Part shown: positions 26,519 through 34,477 of the stretch, in pieces
Numbering within the stretch: position 1 is the first letter of the stretch
Layout: the number at the start of each line of letters is the position of its first letter
Assembly: GCF_003234655.2 (NCBI RefSeq)
Contig: NZ_CP126271.1
Span: 1,736,001 to 1,800,000, forward strand
Direction of reading: 5' to 3'
DNA: 64,000 nucleotides
Source: Curtobacterium sp. MCLR17_007
GTDB taxonomy: Bacteria; Actinomycetota; Actinomycetes; Actinomycetales; Microbacteriaceae
Program-made: the position numbers and the translations under genes
Notes under the pieces: generated by a model
The model's database searches: none
What the model saw: the letters and a program-made list of their open reading frames with translations, nothing else
What the model was told of the DNA's origin: nothing

Positions 26519-26944
26519 ATGTACGACAAGAACACGCTGCGCCGCCGTGCGCAGTACACGAACGAGTCCGTGCTGTCGGCGACGCCGGCCCAGCTCGTCA
26601 CGATGCTGTACGACCGGCTGCTGCTCGACCTGCACCGAGCCGAGGCAGCGCAGGGGACGAGCGACTGGGACGCCGCCCGCGACCAGCTCCTGCACGCCCA
26701 GGCGATCGTCGGCGAGCTGTCGTCGACCCTGCGCATCGACGCATGGGACGGCGGCGAGGGCCTGCTCGCCATCTACAACTACGCCTCGACCTCGCTCATC
26801 ACGGCGAACGTGCACCGCGACGTCCAGGCGACGCGGGACTGCATCCGCATCCTCGAGCCGCTGCGCCAGGCCTGGCACGACGCCGCCGGCGCGATGACCG
26901 CGGCCGCTCCCGCTGCGACCGGTGGGGCACTCGGTGTCGCCTGA
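26519..26944 (+). CDS. fliS: Flagellar export chaperone FliS
   Basis: 141 aa. Family pattern: YTNESVLSATPAQLVTMLYDRLLLDLHRAEAAQ, then LHAQAIVGELSSTLRIDAWDGGEGLLAIYNYASTSLITANVHRD. FliS binds the flagellin C-terminus and prevents premature polymerisation. The next gene starts inside its last codons. Confidence 0.93.
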   Translation: MYDKNTLRRRAQYTNESVLSATPAQLVTMLYDRLLLDLHRAEAAQGTSDWDAARDQLLHAQAIVGELSSTLRIDAWDGGEGLLAIYNYASTSLITANVHRDVQATRDCIRILEPLRQAWHDAAGAMTAAAPAATGGALGVA

Positions 26945-27248
26945 CGAGACCGCCGACGCGGCGCACCTCGCCGACGCGGCGCACCGCGCCGAGTGGGAGG
27001 CCGTGCTCACCGTCCTGGAACTGGCGGCGGTCGCCGACGACCCGGCCCCCTGGCACGCCCCGGCCGGGCTGGGACCGGTGCCGCGCGCCTTGGTGGGGCG
27101 GGCCTCCCGGCTGCTCGCCGCGCAGCGGGACCGCATCCAGGCACTCGAACTGCAGCGCCGTGCGACGCTCGACCACCTCGGCGCCCTGCGCCAGGTCGAC
27201 GCCACGCGCGAGCCGCAGCGCTCCGTGTACCTCGACGCCAGCGCGTAG
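26934..27248 (+). CDS. Unknown protein in the FliT position
   Basis: 104 aa from GTG 26934 (GTG 26922 is also possible). It overlaps fliS by 11 bases. It is helical (AEWEAVLTVLELAAVADD, RASRLLAAQRDRIQALELQRRATLDHLGALRQV). Size, helicity and place right after fliS fit a FliT-like chaperone, but the sequence alone does not prove it. Confidence 0.65.
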   Translation: MSPDETADAAHLADAAHRAEWEAVLTVLELAAVADDPAPWHAPAGLGPVPRALVGRASRLLAAQRDRIQALELQRRATLDHLGALRQVDATREPQRSVYLDASA

Positions 27249-27270
27249 GCGACTCCGCGCACAGGACAGC

Positions 27271-27351
27271 TTCGCGCACAGGAAGCCGAATCGCGCATGG
27301 TCGGTCGGAACTTCCGACTGACCACGCACGATCCGGCCTGCCGTGCGCGGA
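27271..27351. repeat. 81-base imperfect palindrome flanked by satellite GCGCACAGGA repeats
   Basis: Arms 27271-27310 and 27312-27351 are reverse complements at about 30 of 40 positions. Just outside, GCGCACAGGA recurs (27257 and 27274), and on the other side GCGCGGATC/GCGCGGACC words recur (27345, 27373 and about 27390) in opposite sense. It follows the late operon and may act as a bidirectional end or as a REP-like element. Confidence 0.65.
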
Positions 27352-27437
27352 TCTGCCCGCCGGTCACCACGCGCGGATCGACGCGCCGTGCGCGGACCTA
27401 CCCCCGCACGGGTCCCGGCCCCCGTTCGGGGCGAGCG

Positions 27438-27466
27438 CTAACGAGCCCCTCGGACCGCTCCGATAG
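27438..27466 (+). promoter_or_regulatory. FliA-type promoter of the flgB-flgE operon
   Basis: CTAACG at 27438-27443, 15 bases, then TCCGATAG at 27459-27466. It lies about 100 bases before flgB and is the only recognisable promoter for the long basal-body run. The spacing is one base longer than at flgN and fliC. Confidence 0.65.
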
Positions 27467-27568
27467 CGCACCACGAGCACGGATCGCTCGACCACCCGGC
27501 CACGGATCGGCCACCACCGCACGACGTCCTCGCCCCCGGGCGGAGCCGTCCTGACGAGGGGTACCCCC

Positions 27569-27913
27569 GTGTTCGATTCCGTGACGTCGGCGGCGCTGCA
27601 GAGCGCGCTCGACGGCCTGTCGATGCGCCAGCGTGTGATCGCGAACAACATCGCGAACGTCAACACCACGAACTACCACGCCGAGAAGGTGCAGTTCGAG
27701 GACGCCCTCGCCCAGTCCGTCGTCGACGGGTCCGGCCGCACCACGCCGACCGTCGCACGGAGCCTCGAGCCCACGAACACCAACGGCAACAACGTCAACC
27801 TCGACGAGGAGACGCTCTCCAACGTCGACACCGTGCTGCGCTACCAGTTCGCCACGCAGGCGATGAACTCGGAGCTGACGAGCGTCCGCGCCGCGATGCG
27901 GACGAACTCGTGA
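27569..27913 (+). CDS. flgB: Flagellar basal-body rod protein FlgB
   Basis: 114 aa with GTG start after GAGGGG. The rod motif is LSMRQRVIANNIANVNTTNYHAEKVQFEDAL, and the C-terminal TVLRYQFATQAMNSELTSVRAAM fits FlgB. It forms the proximal rod with FlgC and FliE. Its stop overlaps the flgC start (GTGA). Confidence 0.92.
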   Translation: MFDSVTSAALQSALDGLSMRQRVIANNIANVNTTNYHAEKVQFEDALAQSVVDGSGRTTPTVARSLEPTNTNGNNVNLDEETLSNVDTVLRYQFATQAMNSELTSVRAAMRTNS

Positions 27914-28305
27914 CGACCTTCGACGCGATCGGCATCGCGAGCACCGGCCTCACCGTGCACCGGAAGTGGCTCGACGCGATCTCGGACAACATCGCGAACG
28001 TCAACACCGTGCGGTCGATGGACGACTCGGCGTTCCAGGCCCGCTACGTCGAGGTCCAGGAGGGCGCCGGCGTCTCCGGCGCCTACGTCAAGGGCGCCGC
28101 GTTCGGTAGCGCCGCCGGCCGCGTGACCTACGACCCGGACAACCCGCTCGCGAACGCCGAGGGGTACGTCCGCATGCCGGACATCGACCTCGGCACGCAG
28201 ATGGCGGACCTCATCATGGCCCAGCGCGGCTACCAGGCGAACGCCGCCGTGGTCGACCGTGCCAAGACCGCCTACGAGGCGGCACTGCAGATCGGGAAGA
28301 ACTGA
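27910..28305 (+). CDS. flgC: Flagellar basal-body rod protein FlgC
   Basis: 131 aa from GTG 27910. N-terminal IASTGLTVHRKWLDAISDNIANVNTVRS and C-terminal YVRMPDIDLGTQMADLIMAQRGYQANAAVVDRAKTAYEAALQIGK are diagnostic. The proximal rod partner of FlgB. It overlaps fliE by one base (TGATG). Confidence 0.94.
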   Translation: MTTFDAIGIASTGLTVHRKWLDAISDNIANVNTVRSMDDSAFQARYVEVQEGAGVSGAYVKGAAFGSAAGRVTYDPDNPLANAEGYVRMPDIDLGTQMADLIMAQRGYQANAAVVDRAKTAYEAALQIGKN

Positions 28306-28634
28306 TGCCCATCGACGCCGTCAACGGCGTGACCACGAACGCGCTCTCCGGCGTGTTCGGCACGTCCCAGGCCACGACGCCCGCCACCGGCACGCAGCCC
28401 ACGACCGGCACCGACGGGTCGTTCGCGGCCACCCTCGGCAGCGCCGTCGACGGGCTGCAGGACCTGCAGAGCACGTCGAAGACCCTGGCCGTCAAGGCCG
28501 TCACCGGCAACCTCGACGACATCCACGACGCCACCATCGCGTCCACCCGCGCGCAGGTCACGCTCGAGCTCATGGCCGCCGTCCGCAACAAGGGCGTCGA
28601 CGCCTTCAACGAGATCATGAGGATGCAGGCCTGA
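28305..28634 (+). CDS. fliE: Flagellar hook-basal body complex protein FliE
   Basis: 109 aa. The C-terminal half has the FliE pattern (SAVDGLQDLQSTSKTLAVKAVTGNLDDIHDATIASTRAQVTLELMAAVRNKGVDAFNEIMRMQ). It joins the MS ring to the rod. The stop overlaps the fliF ATG by one base. Confidence 0.92.
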   Translation: MPIDAVNGVTTNALSGVFGTSQATTPATGTQPTTGTDGSFAATLGSAVDGLQDLQSTSKTLAVKAVTGNLDDIHDATIASTRAQVTLELMAAVRNKGVDAFNEIMRMQA

Positions 28635-30307
28635 TGCCCGCCGCACTGCAGAACCTGTTCGGACGCCTCGGCGCCTACGTCAAGGGCTTCTCCGCCGCCC
28701 AGCGCACGATCGCCATCCTGGCGGTCGCGGCGCTCGTCCTCGGCGGGGTCGCCCTGGCCTCGTGGCTCGGCAAGCCGTCCTACGCGCCGCTGTTCACGGG
28801 CCTGGCCGCGGCCGACGCCAGCAGCGTCACCGACCAGCTCACCACCGACGGCGTGCCGTTCCAGCTCACCGACGGCGGCGCGACGATCCTCGTGCCGCAG
28901 TCGTCGGTGTACACCGAGCGGTTGAAGGCGGCGTCGAACGGCCTGCCGTCGTCGAACGAGGGTGGCTACTCGCTGCTCGACAAGATGGGCGTCACGAGCT
29001 CCGAGTTCCAGCAGGACGTCACCTACAAGCGCGCGATCGAGGGTGAGCTCGCGAAGACGATCTCGGCGATGGACGGCGTGCAGACCGCCACCGTGCAGCT
29101 CGCGATCCCCGAGAAGTCCGTGTTCGTGTCCGAGGAGAAGGACCCGACCGCGTCGGTGTTCATCGCGACGAAGAACGGCACCGAGCTGACCAGCGACCAG
29201 GTGCAGTCGATCGTGCACCTGACGAGCGCCGCGGTCGAGGGCATGCAGCCCACCGACGTGTCCGTCGTCGACGCGAAGGGCCAGACCCTGTCCGCCGTCG
29301 GCACCGGGGCGACGGGGAGCGGCGCCGACCAGGCCGCCGACTACGACGCCACCACGTCGAAGAAGATCCAGGACCTGCTCGACACCACGCTCGGCGCCGG
29401 CAACGCCAGCGTCGTGGTGTCGGCGACGATGAACCAGAACACAGGCACCCGCACCTCGGAGGCCTACACGACCCCGACGACCGGACCCGTGGCGCTCAAC
29501 GAGTCGTCGACCACCGAGGAGTACGGCTCCGGCGCGGCCGGCGGCAAGGGCGCCACGGGTGTCCTCGGGCCGGACAACATCGCGGTCCCGAACGGCACGG
29601 CGTCCGGTGCCGCGAACGGCGACGGCGGGTACAAGAACGAGTCGGCGACGAAGAACAACGCCGTCGACAAGACCACCGAGACCACGCAGATCCCGTCCGG
29701 CGGCGTCGACCGGCAGACCGTCTCGGTCGCCCTCAACAGCAAGGCCGCGTCGGTGCAGAACGCGAACCTGCAGAGCATCAACGACCTGGTGGCCGCGGCC
29801 GCCGGGGCCGACACCACCCGCGGCGACCAGGTCAAGGTCGCGATGATGGACTTCGACACGACCACCGCCGACGAGGCCGCCAAGGCACTCAAGGCGCAGC
29901 AGGCCGCCGACGAGCAGGAGGCCCTCTGGTCCTCGATCCGCACCGCGGGCATCGCGGTCGGGATCGCGCTGGCGCTGATCGCGCTCATCGTCTTCCTCGC
30001 TCGTCGGGGACGCCGTCAGGAGCGCGAGAGCGTCGACGTCGGCGAGCTCGACGCGTTCGGCGCGGCCTTCGAGCTGCCCCTGGCCGTCGACGCCGCCGCC
30101 GGTCGCTCCGGACTCGCAGCGGGTGCGGACGCGCCGACCGTCGCACTGCCCACGCTGCCGCACGACGACGCCCCGACCGAGGTCCTGACGACCGACGAGA
30201 TCAGCGCCGAGCGCCGCCGCCAGGACATCGCGAACCTGGCGGAGCGCGACCCGAAGCGCACGGCCGAGCTCCTCCGTGGGCTCCTCGACGACCGGACCTC
30301 GGTGTGA
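28634..30307 (+). CDS. fliF: Flagellar MS-ring protein
   Basis: 557 aa. Membrane segments are at about residues 25-45 (IAILAVAALVLGGVALASWL) and 435-460 (AGIAVGIALALIALIVFLARR). Between them lie the ring-building domains (PSYAPLFTGLAAADASSVTDQL, KRAIEGELAKTISAMDGVQTATVQLAIPEKSVF). The C-terminal tail that binds FliG is ISAERRRQDIANLAERDPKRTAELLRGLLDDR. ATG 28634 overlaps the fliE stop. Confidence 0.95.
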   Translation: MPAALQNLFGRLGAYVKGFSAAQRTIAILAVAALVLGGVALASWLGKPSYAPLFTGLAAADASSVTDQLTTDGVPFQLTDGGATILVPQSSVYTERLKAASNGLPSSNEGGYSLLDKMGVTSSEFQQDVTYKRAIEGELAKTISAMDGVQTATVQLAIPEKSVFVSEEKDPTASVFIATKNGTELTSDQVQSIVHLTSAAVEGMQPTDVSVVDAKGQTLSAVGTGATGSGADQAADYDATTSKKIQDLLDTTLGAGNASVVVSATMNQNTGTRTSEAYTTPTTGPVALNESSTTEEYGSGAAGGKGATGVLGPDNIAVPNGTASGAANGDGGYKNESATKNNAVDKTTETTQIPSGGVDRQTVSVALNSKAASVQNANLQSINDLVAAAAGADTTRGDQVKVAMMDFDTTTADEAAKALKAQQAADEQEALWSSIRTAGIAVGIALALIALIVFLARRGRRQERESVDVGELDAFGAAFELPLAVDAAAGRSGLAAGADAPTVALPTLPHDDAPTEVLTTDEISAERRRQDIANLAERDPKRTAELLRGLLDDRTSV

Positions 30308-31338
30308 GCGGCCCGATGGCGACCCCGGGCGAGCGGTCCCTCAGCGGTGCGCAGAAGGTCGCGCTGATCCTCATGCAGATGGAGACCGACCGCGCCGCCG
30401 AGGTGATGAAGCAGTTCTCCGAGCTCGAGGCCGAGGAGATCTCCGCCGAGATCGTCCGGATGCGCCGGGTCGAGGACACCGTGGTCGACGCCACGATCAC
30501 CGAGTTCCACCGGATGACGAAGACTGGTCGCACGCAGCGCCGCGGCGGCAAGGACACCGCGCTCGGCCTGCTCGACGCCGCGTTCGGGTCCGAGCGTGCC
30601 GCCGGCGTGATGGACCGGCTCGCCTCGAACCTGGCCGGACAGTCCTTCGACTTCCTCGACGACGCCGAGCCCGGGCAGGTCGTCACGCTGCTCGAGGGCG
30701 AACTACCGCAGACGATCGCGCTCGTGCTCGCCCACCTGCAGCCGGGCCAGGCCAGCGCCGTGCTCGCCGGGGTCGACGACCGCGTCCGCACCGACGTCGC
30801 GCAGGCGTTCGCCACGATGGGCAGCGCGACCCCCGAAGCCGTCGGGATCGTCGCGGGTGTGCTCCGGCAGCGTGCCGGCGCCGTCGTCTCGCCCCGGGAG
30901 AGCGTCGAGGTCGTCGGTGGCATCGCGCCGCTGGTCGACATCATCAACCGCTCGGACGTCGCGACCGAGAAGGCCGTGCTGGACGGACTCGAGGCGCGCG
31001 ACCCGGAGCTCGCCGAGGACATCCGGTCGCGGATGCTCACCTTCGAGGACATCGTCAAGCTCGAGTCGCGGGACATCCAGCAGGTGCTGCGCGGCATCGA
31101 CTCGAAGATCCTGGCGACCGCCATGAAGGGCGCCGCCGGGCCGGTGGTCGAGACCATCCGCGCCAACGTCTCGGAGCGCAACCGCTCGCTGCTCGACGAC
31201 GAGATCCAGGCGATGGGCCCGGTCCGCGTGTCGCAGGTCGAGGAGGCCCGTGCCGAGGTCGTCCGCTCCGTGCGCGAACTCGAGGCCCAGGGCGTCATCA
31301 CCGTCCACCGCGCCGAGGAGGACGAGCTCGTTGACTGA
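30304..31338 (+). CDS. fliG: Flagellar motor switch protein FliG
   Basis: 344 aa. FliG_N (GAQKVALILMQMETDRAAEVMKQFSELEAEEISAEI), middle domain (EGELPQTIALVLAHLQPGQASAVLAGV) and torque domain (EDIVKLESRDIQQVLRGIDSKILATAMKGA, with charged residues that contact MotA) are all present. GTG 30304 overlaps the fliF stop; ATG 30316 is an alternative. No motAB genes occur in the window. Confidence 0.95.
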   Translation: MSGPMATPGERSLSGAQKVALILMQMETDRAAEVMKQFSELEAEEISAEIVRMRRVEDTVVDATITEFHRMTKTGRTQRRGGKDTALGLLDAAFGSERAAGVMDRLASNLAGQSFDFLDDAEPGQVVTLLEGELPQTIALVLAHLQPGQASAVLAGVDDRVRTDVAQAFATMGSATPEAVGIVAGVLRQRAGAVVSPRESVEVVGGIAPLVDIINRSDVATEKAVLDGLEARDPELAEDIRSRMLTFEDIVKLESRDIQQVLRGIDSKILATAMKGAAGPVVETIRANVSERNRSLLDDEIQAMGPVRVSQVEEARAEVVRSVRELEAQGVITVHRAEEDELVD

Positions 31339-31996
31339 CACCACCTTCGCCCCGCTCGCGTTCCCCGTCGTCGCCGACACGGGGATGCAGCACCGCGTCG
31401 CCAGCGCCGAGGTACGTGGACACGCGGCCGGGTACGCCGCGGGGCTCCGCGCCGCACACGCCGAGACCGAGGCGCTGCGTGCCGAGCTCGAGGCCGTGCA
31501 CGCGCAGCGCACGGCGCAGCTCGAGGCCGAGTCGTCGCGACGCCTCGCGGTGCTCGGAGCGATGACGGACGCGCTCGTCGCACGCACCGTGCCGGTGCTC
31601 GAATCCGCCGAGCAGTCGGTGGTCGAGGCCGCCATGGAGCTCGCCGAGGCTGCCGTCGGGTACGCGATCCGTGCCTCCCGTCCGGTGTCCGCGGATGGTG
31701 ATGGTCGAGAACCGGACGGGACGGCCGTCGACGGACGGGAGGACCGGGTCGGCTCCGGCGCCGAGGCGACGGTTCGCCGTGCCCTCGCCCTGGTCGACCA
31801 CGCCGTCGCCATCGCCGTCCGGCTCAGCCCGGCGGACGCGGCCGCCGTCGCGCACCTCGCGCTGCCGGTCGCGGTCCGCGCCGACCCCGCACTGTCCGAC
31901 GGCGACGCCGTCGTGGACCTGCCGGACGGCGTGCTCGACGCCCGGATCGCCGCCGCGCTCGCCCGCGCGAAGGACGCACTGGGGGTCAGCGCGTGA
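31331..31996 (+). CDS. fliH: Flagellar assembly protein FliH
   Basis: 221 aa from TTG 31331, overlapping fliG by 8 bases. A helical stretch RGHAAGYAAGLRAAHAETEALRAELEAVHAQRTAQLE carries the spaced G/A repeats of FliH. A C-terminal V-ATPase-E-like region follows (VPVLESAEQSVVEAAMELAEAAVGYAI). FliH regulates the export ATPase FliI, encoded next. An alternative start downstream cannot be excluded. Confidence 0.83.
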   Translation: MTDTTFAPLAFPVVADTGMQHRVASAEVRGHAAGYAAGLRAAHAETEALRAELEAVHAQRTAQLEAESSRRLAVLGAMTDALVARTVPVLESAEQSVVEAAMELAEAAVGYAIRASRPVSADGDGREPDGTAVDGREDRVGSGAEATVRRALALVDHAVAIAVRLSPADAAAVAHLALPVAVRADPALSDGDAVVDLPDGVLDARIAAALARAKDALGVSA

Positions 31997-33321
31997 CCGC
32001 GACCCTGCTCCGTCCCCGCGGACTCGACGCCGCCGTGGCCCTGGCCGCGCCGCAGCGTGTCGGGGTCGTCACGAGTGCCGTGGGCCTGGGATTGACCGTG
32101 GCCGGGCTCGACGTCAGTGTCGGCGAGGTCGTGCTGGTCGGCCGCGAGGACGGACCGCAGACCGCGGTCGAGGTCGTCGCCACCGACGCCGCCGGTGTGC
32201 GCTGCATGCCGCTCGGTCGACTGACCGGGGTGACCGCGGGCATGCCGGCGCGTCCGACCGGTCGACCGGTGCTGGTGCCGACCGGACGCGGGCTGTTCGG
32301 ACGCGTGCTCGACGGGCTCGGCCGACCGATCGACGACCGCGGGCCGCTCGACGCCGACGCCTGGGTGGAGCTCGACCACGCCACCCCGAACGCCATGGCA
32401 CGCACGCGGATCGGCACGCCGATGCAGCTCGGTGTGCGCGTGCTCGACACGCTCACGACCGTCGGACGCGGACAGCGCATGGGCCTGTTCGCCGGCTCCG
32501 GTGTCGGCAAGTCCTCGCTGCTGTCGATGATCGCGCGGGGGAGCGACGCGGCCGTCAACGTCATCGCACTCGTCGGGGAGCGTGGCCGCGAGGTGCGCGA
32601 GTTCCTCGAGGACGACCTGGGGGCCGAGGGCCTCGCACGTTCGATCGTCGTCGTGTCGACGTCCGACGAGCCCGCGCTCATGCGCCTGCGCGCCGCGTTC
32701 GTCGCGACGCGCATCGCCGAGTCGTTCCGCGATGCCGGGCAGGACGTCGTGCTCATGATGGACTCGCTGACCCGCGTCGCGATGGCCCAGCGCGAGATCG
32801 GGCTGTCCGTCGGGGAACCGCCGGCCACCCGGGGCTACCCGCCGTCGACGTTCTCAGTGCTCGCCGGGCTGCTGGAGCGTGCCGGGACCGACCGTGTCGG
32901 CAGCATCACGGGCATCTACACCGTGCTCGTCGACGGCGACGACCACAACGAGCCGATCGCCGACGCGGCGCGCAGCATCCTCGACGGACACGTCGTGCTC
33001 GACCGGAAGCTCGCCGTGACTGGGCACTTCCCGTCCGTCGACGCGCTCGGGTCCATCTCTCGCGTGGCGTCGAAGGTCACGTCGTCCGAGCAGCGCGCTG
33101 CGGCGACGGCGCTCCGGAAGGTGATGGCCGCCCGGAAGGCCGCGCAGGACCTGCTCGACGTGGGCGCCTACCAGCGGGGGTCGAACCCGCTCGTCGACGC
33201 CGCGGTCGACCACCAGGACGCGATCGACGCGTTCCTGCGGCAGGGCATGGACGAGCGGGCCACCGCCGCCGGGTCCTGGCAGCTGCTCGACGGTCTGGTC
33301 CGTCAGCTCGGGGGTGCCTGA
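31993..33321 (+). CDS. fliI: Flagellum-specific export ATPase
   Basis: 442 aa, F1-beta-like. Walker A is GSGVGKSS (about 168-175), Walker B is VVLMMDSLTRVAMAQREIGLSVGEPPATRGYPPS, and GRGQRMGLFAGSG is typical of FliI/SctN. It powers unfolding and entry of export substrates. GTG 31993 overlaps the fliH stop (GTGA). The membrane export gate genes are not in the window. Confidence 0.96.
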   Translation: MTATLLRPRGLDAAVALAAPQRVGVVTSAVGLGLTVAGLDVSVGEVVLVGREDGPQTAVEVVATDAAGVRCMPLGRLTGVTAGMPARPTGRPVLVPTGRGLFGRVLDGLGRPIDDRGPLDADAWVELDHATPNAMARTRIGTPMQLGVRVLDTLTTVGRGQRMGLFAGSGVGKSSLLSMIARGSDAAVNVIALVGERGREVREFLEDDLGAEGLARSIVVVSTSDEPALMRLRAAFVATRIAESFRDAGQDVVLMMDSLTRVAMAQREIGLSVGEPPATRGYPPSTFSVLAGLLERAGTDRVGSITGIYTVLVDGDDHNEPIADAARSILDGHVVLDRKLAVTGHFPSVDALGSISRVASKVTSSEQRAAATALRKVMAARKAAQDLLDVGAYQRGSNPLVDAAVDHQDAIDAFLRQGMDERATAAGSWQLLDGLVRQLGGA

Positions 33322-33752
33322 TGGCGCGCCGGTTCCCGCTGGCCGGGCTCCTGCGACTGCGGCACGCCGAGCAGGACCGTGCCGCCGCGAGCCTGGCGAC
33401 CGCGAACGACCGTGCCCGCGAGGCTGCCGACGCCCGCATCGCCGCCCGCCGCACGCTGCAGGACTCGGGCACCGCGATGCCGATCGAGGACGCCGCCACG
33501 CTCAGCGCCGTCGCCGCCGCCCGGGCTGCCACCCGGGGGATGCTCCGCGAACTCGACGCGGTCGTCGAACACCGCCGCGCCGACGTCGACCGTGCCCAGG
33601 GCGAGTACAACACCGCACGCCGATCGGCCCTGGGGCTCGAGAAGCTCGAGGAGCAGCACACGGTCCGCACGACGGCCGAGGCACTCCGCACCGAACAGAA
33701 CGCACTCGACGAGATCGCGGCACGCAGCCGCACCGAAGGGGGGACCCGATGA
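33321..33752 (+). CDS. fliJ: Flagellar export protein FliJ-like coiled coil
   Basis: 143 aa, almost entirely coiled coil (LLRLRHAEQDRAAASLATANDRAREAADARIAARRTLQ ... RRADVDRAQGEYNTARRSALGLEKLEEQHTVRTTAEALRTEQNALDEIAARS). Position directly after fliI and the length fit FliJ, the central stalk-like partner. Sequence conservation in FliJ is low, so the call rests partly on context. It overlaps both neighbours. Confidence 0.82.
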   Translation: MARRFPLAGLLRLRHAEQDRAAASLATANDRAREAADARIAARRTLQDSGTAMPIEDAATLSAVAAARAATRGMLRELDAVVEHRRADVDRAQGEYNTARRSALGLEKLEEQHTVRTTAEALRTEQNALDEIAARSRTEGGTR

Positions 33753-34477
33753 GCCTGGAAGCCGTCCTGAGCCGGATCTCCGAGATCCGCTCCCAGATCG
33801 ACACCCTGCAGAGTGGCGGGACACGCGCGTCGTCGTCTGCTGCCGCGGCGGCTGCATCGTCGTCCGCGTTCGACGCGACCATGGCCGCGACCGGCGGCGC
33901 GGCGACGGGGTCCGGTGTGACCGCCGGCGGCGCAGCCGGCACCCCGTCGGCAGCGCCCGCAACGTCCGTGGACGCCGGCAAGGGCACCGTCGCGACCGGC
34001 AGCGGGAAAACCGGCGACGACGTCGTGGCCGACGCGAAGAAGTACCTCGGCGTGCCGTACGTCTTCGGCGGCACCACGACGGCGGGCATGGACTGCTCGG
34101 GCCTGGTGCAGACCGTGTTCAAGGACCTCGGCGTGACCATGCCCCGGGTCGTGCCGGACCAGGCGAAGATGGGCGTCGCAGTGCCGTCCCTGGCGCAGGC
34201 GCAGCCCGGCGACCTCATCATCCCGAAGGGCGAGGGGCACGTCGTCATCTACGTCGGCGACGGCAAGGTGCTGCACGCCCCGCGTCCGGGCAAGGACGTC
34301 CGGATCGTCGACAACTGGTACAAGGACTCAGACATCGCCACCATCCGGCGCATCGTCCCGTCCGCCCAGGAGGCCGCCGCCACGAAGGCGGCGTCGACCG
34401 TCGGAGTCGGCGGATCCGGAACCGACCTGCAGACCGCGGCGCTGATGTCCCTGATGCAGTCGGGGAGCGCGGCATGA
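33749..34477 (+). CDS. NlpC/P60 (C40) peptidoglycan hydrolase within the flagellar operon
   Basis: 242 aa. An N-terminal coil (LEAVLSRISEIRSQIDTLQSGG) and a Ser/Ala/Gly linker precede an NlpC/P60 domain at about 95-205: nucleophile in MDCSGLVQTVFKDLG, histidine in GHVVIYVGDG, third residue in LHAPRPG. The family cleaves peptide stems. No signal peptide is visible, so it may leave through the flagellar export path. It sits in the slot where other bacteria carry a FlgJ-type muramidase and is coupled to fliJ and fliK by ATGA overlaps. Confidence 0.88.
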   Translation: MSLEAVLSRISEIRSQIDTLQSGGTRASSSAAAAAASSSAFDATMAATGGAATGSGVTAGGAAGTPSAAPATSVDAGKGTVATGSGKTGDDVVADAKKYLGVPYVFGGTTTAGMDCSGLVQTVFKDLGVTMPRVVPDQAKMGVAVPSLAQAQPGDLIIPKGEGHVVIYVGDGKVLHAPRPGKDVRIVDNWYKDSDIATIRRIVPSAQEAAATKAASTVGVGGSGTDLQTAALMSLMQSGSAA

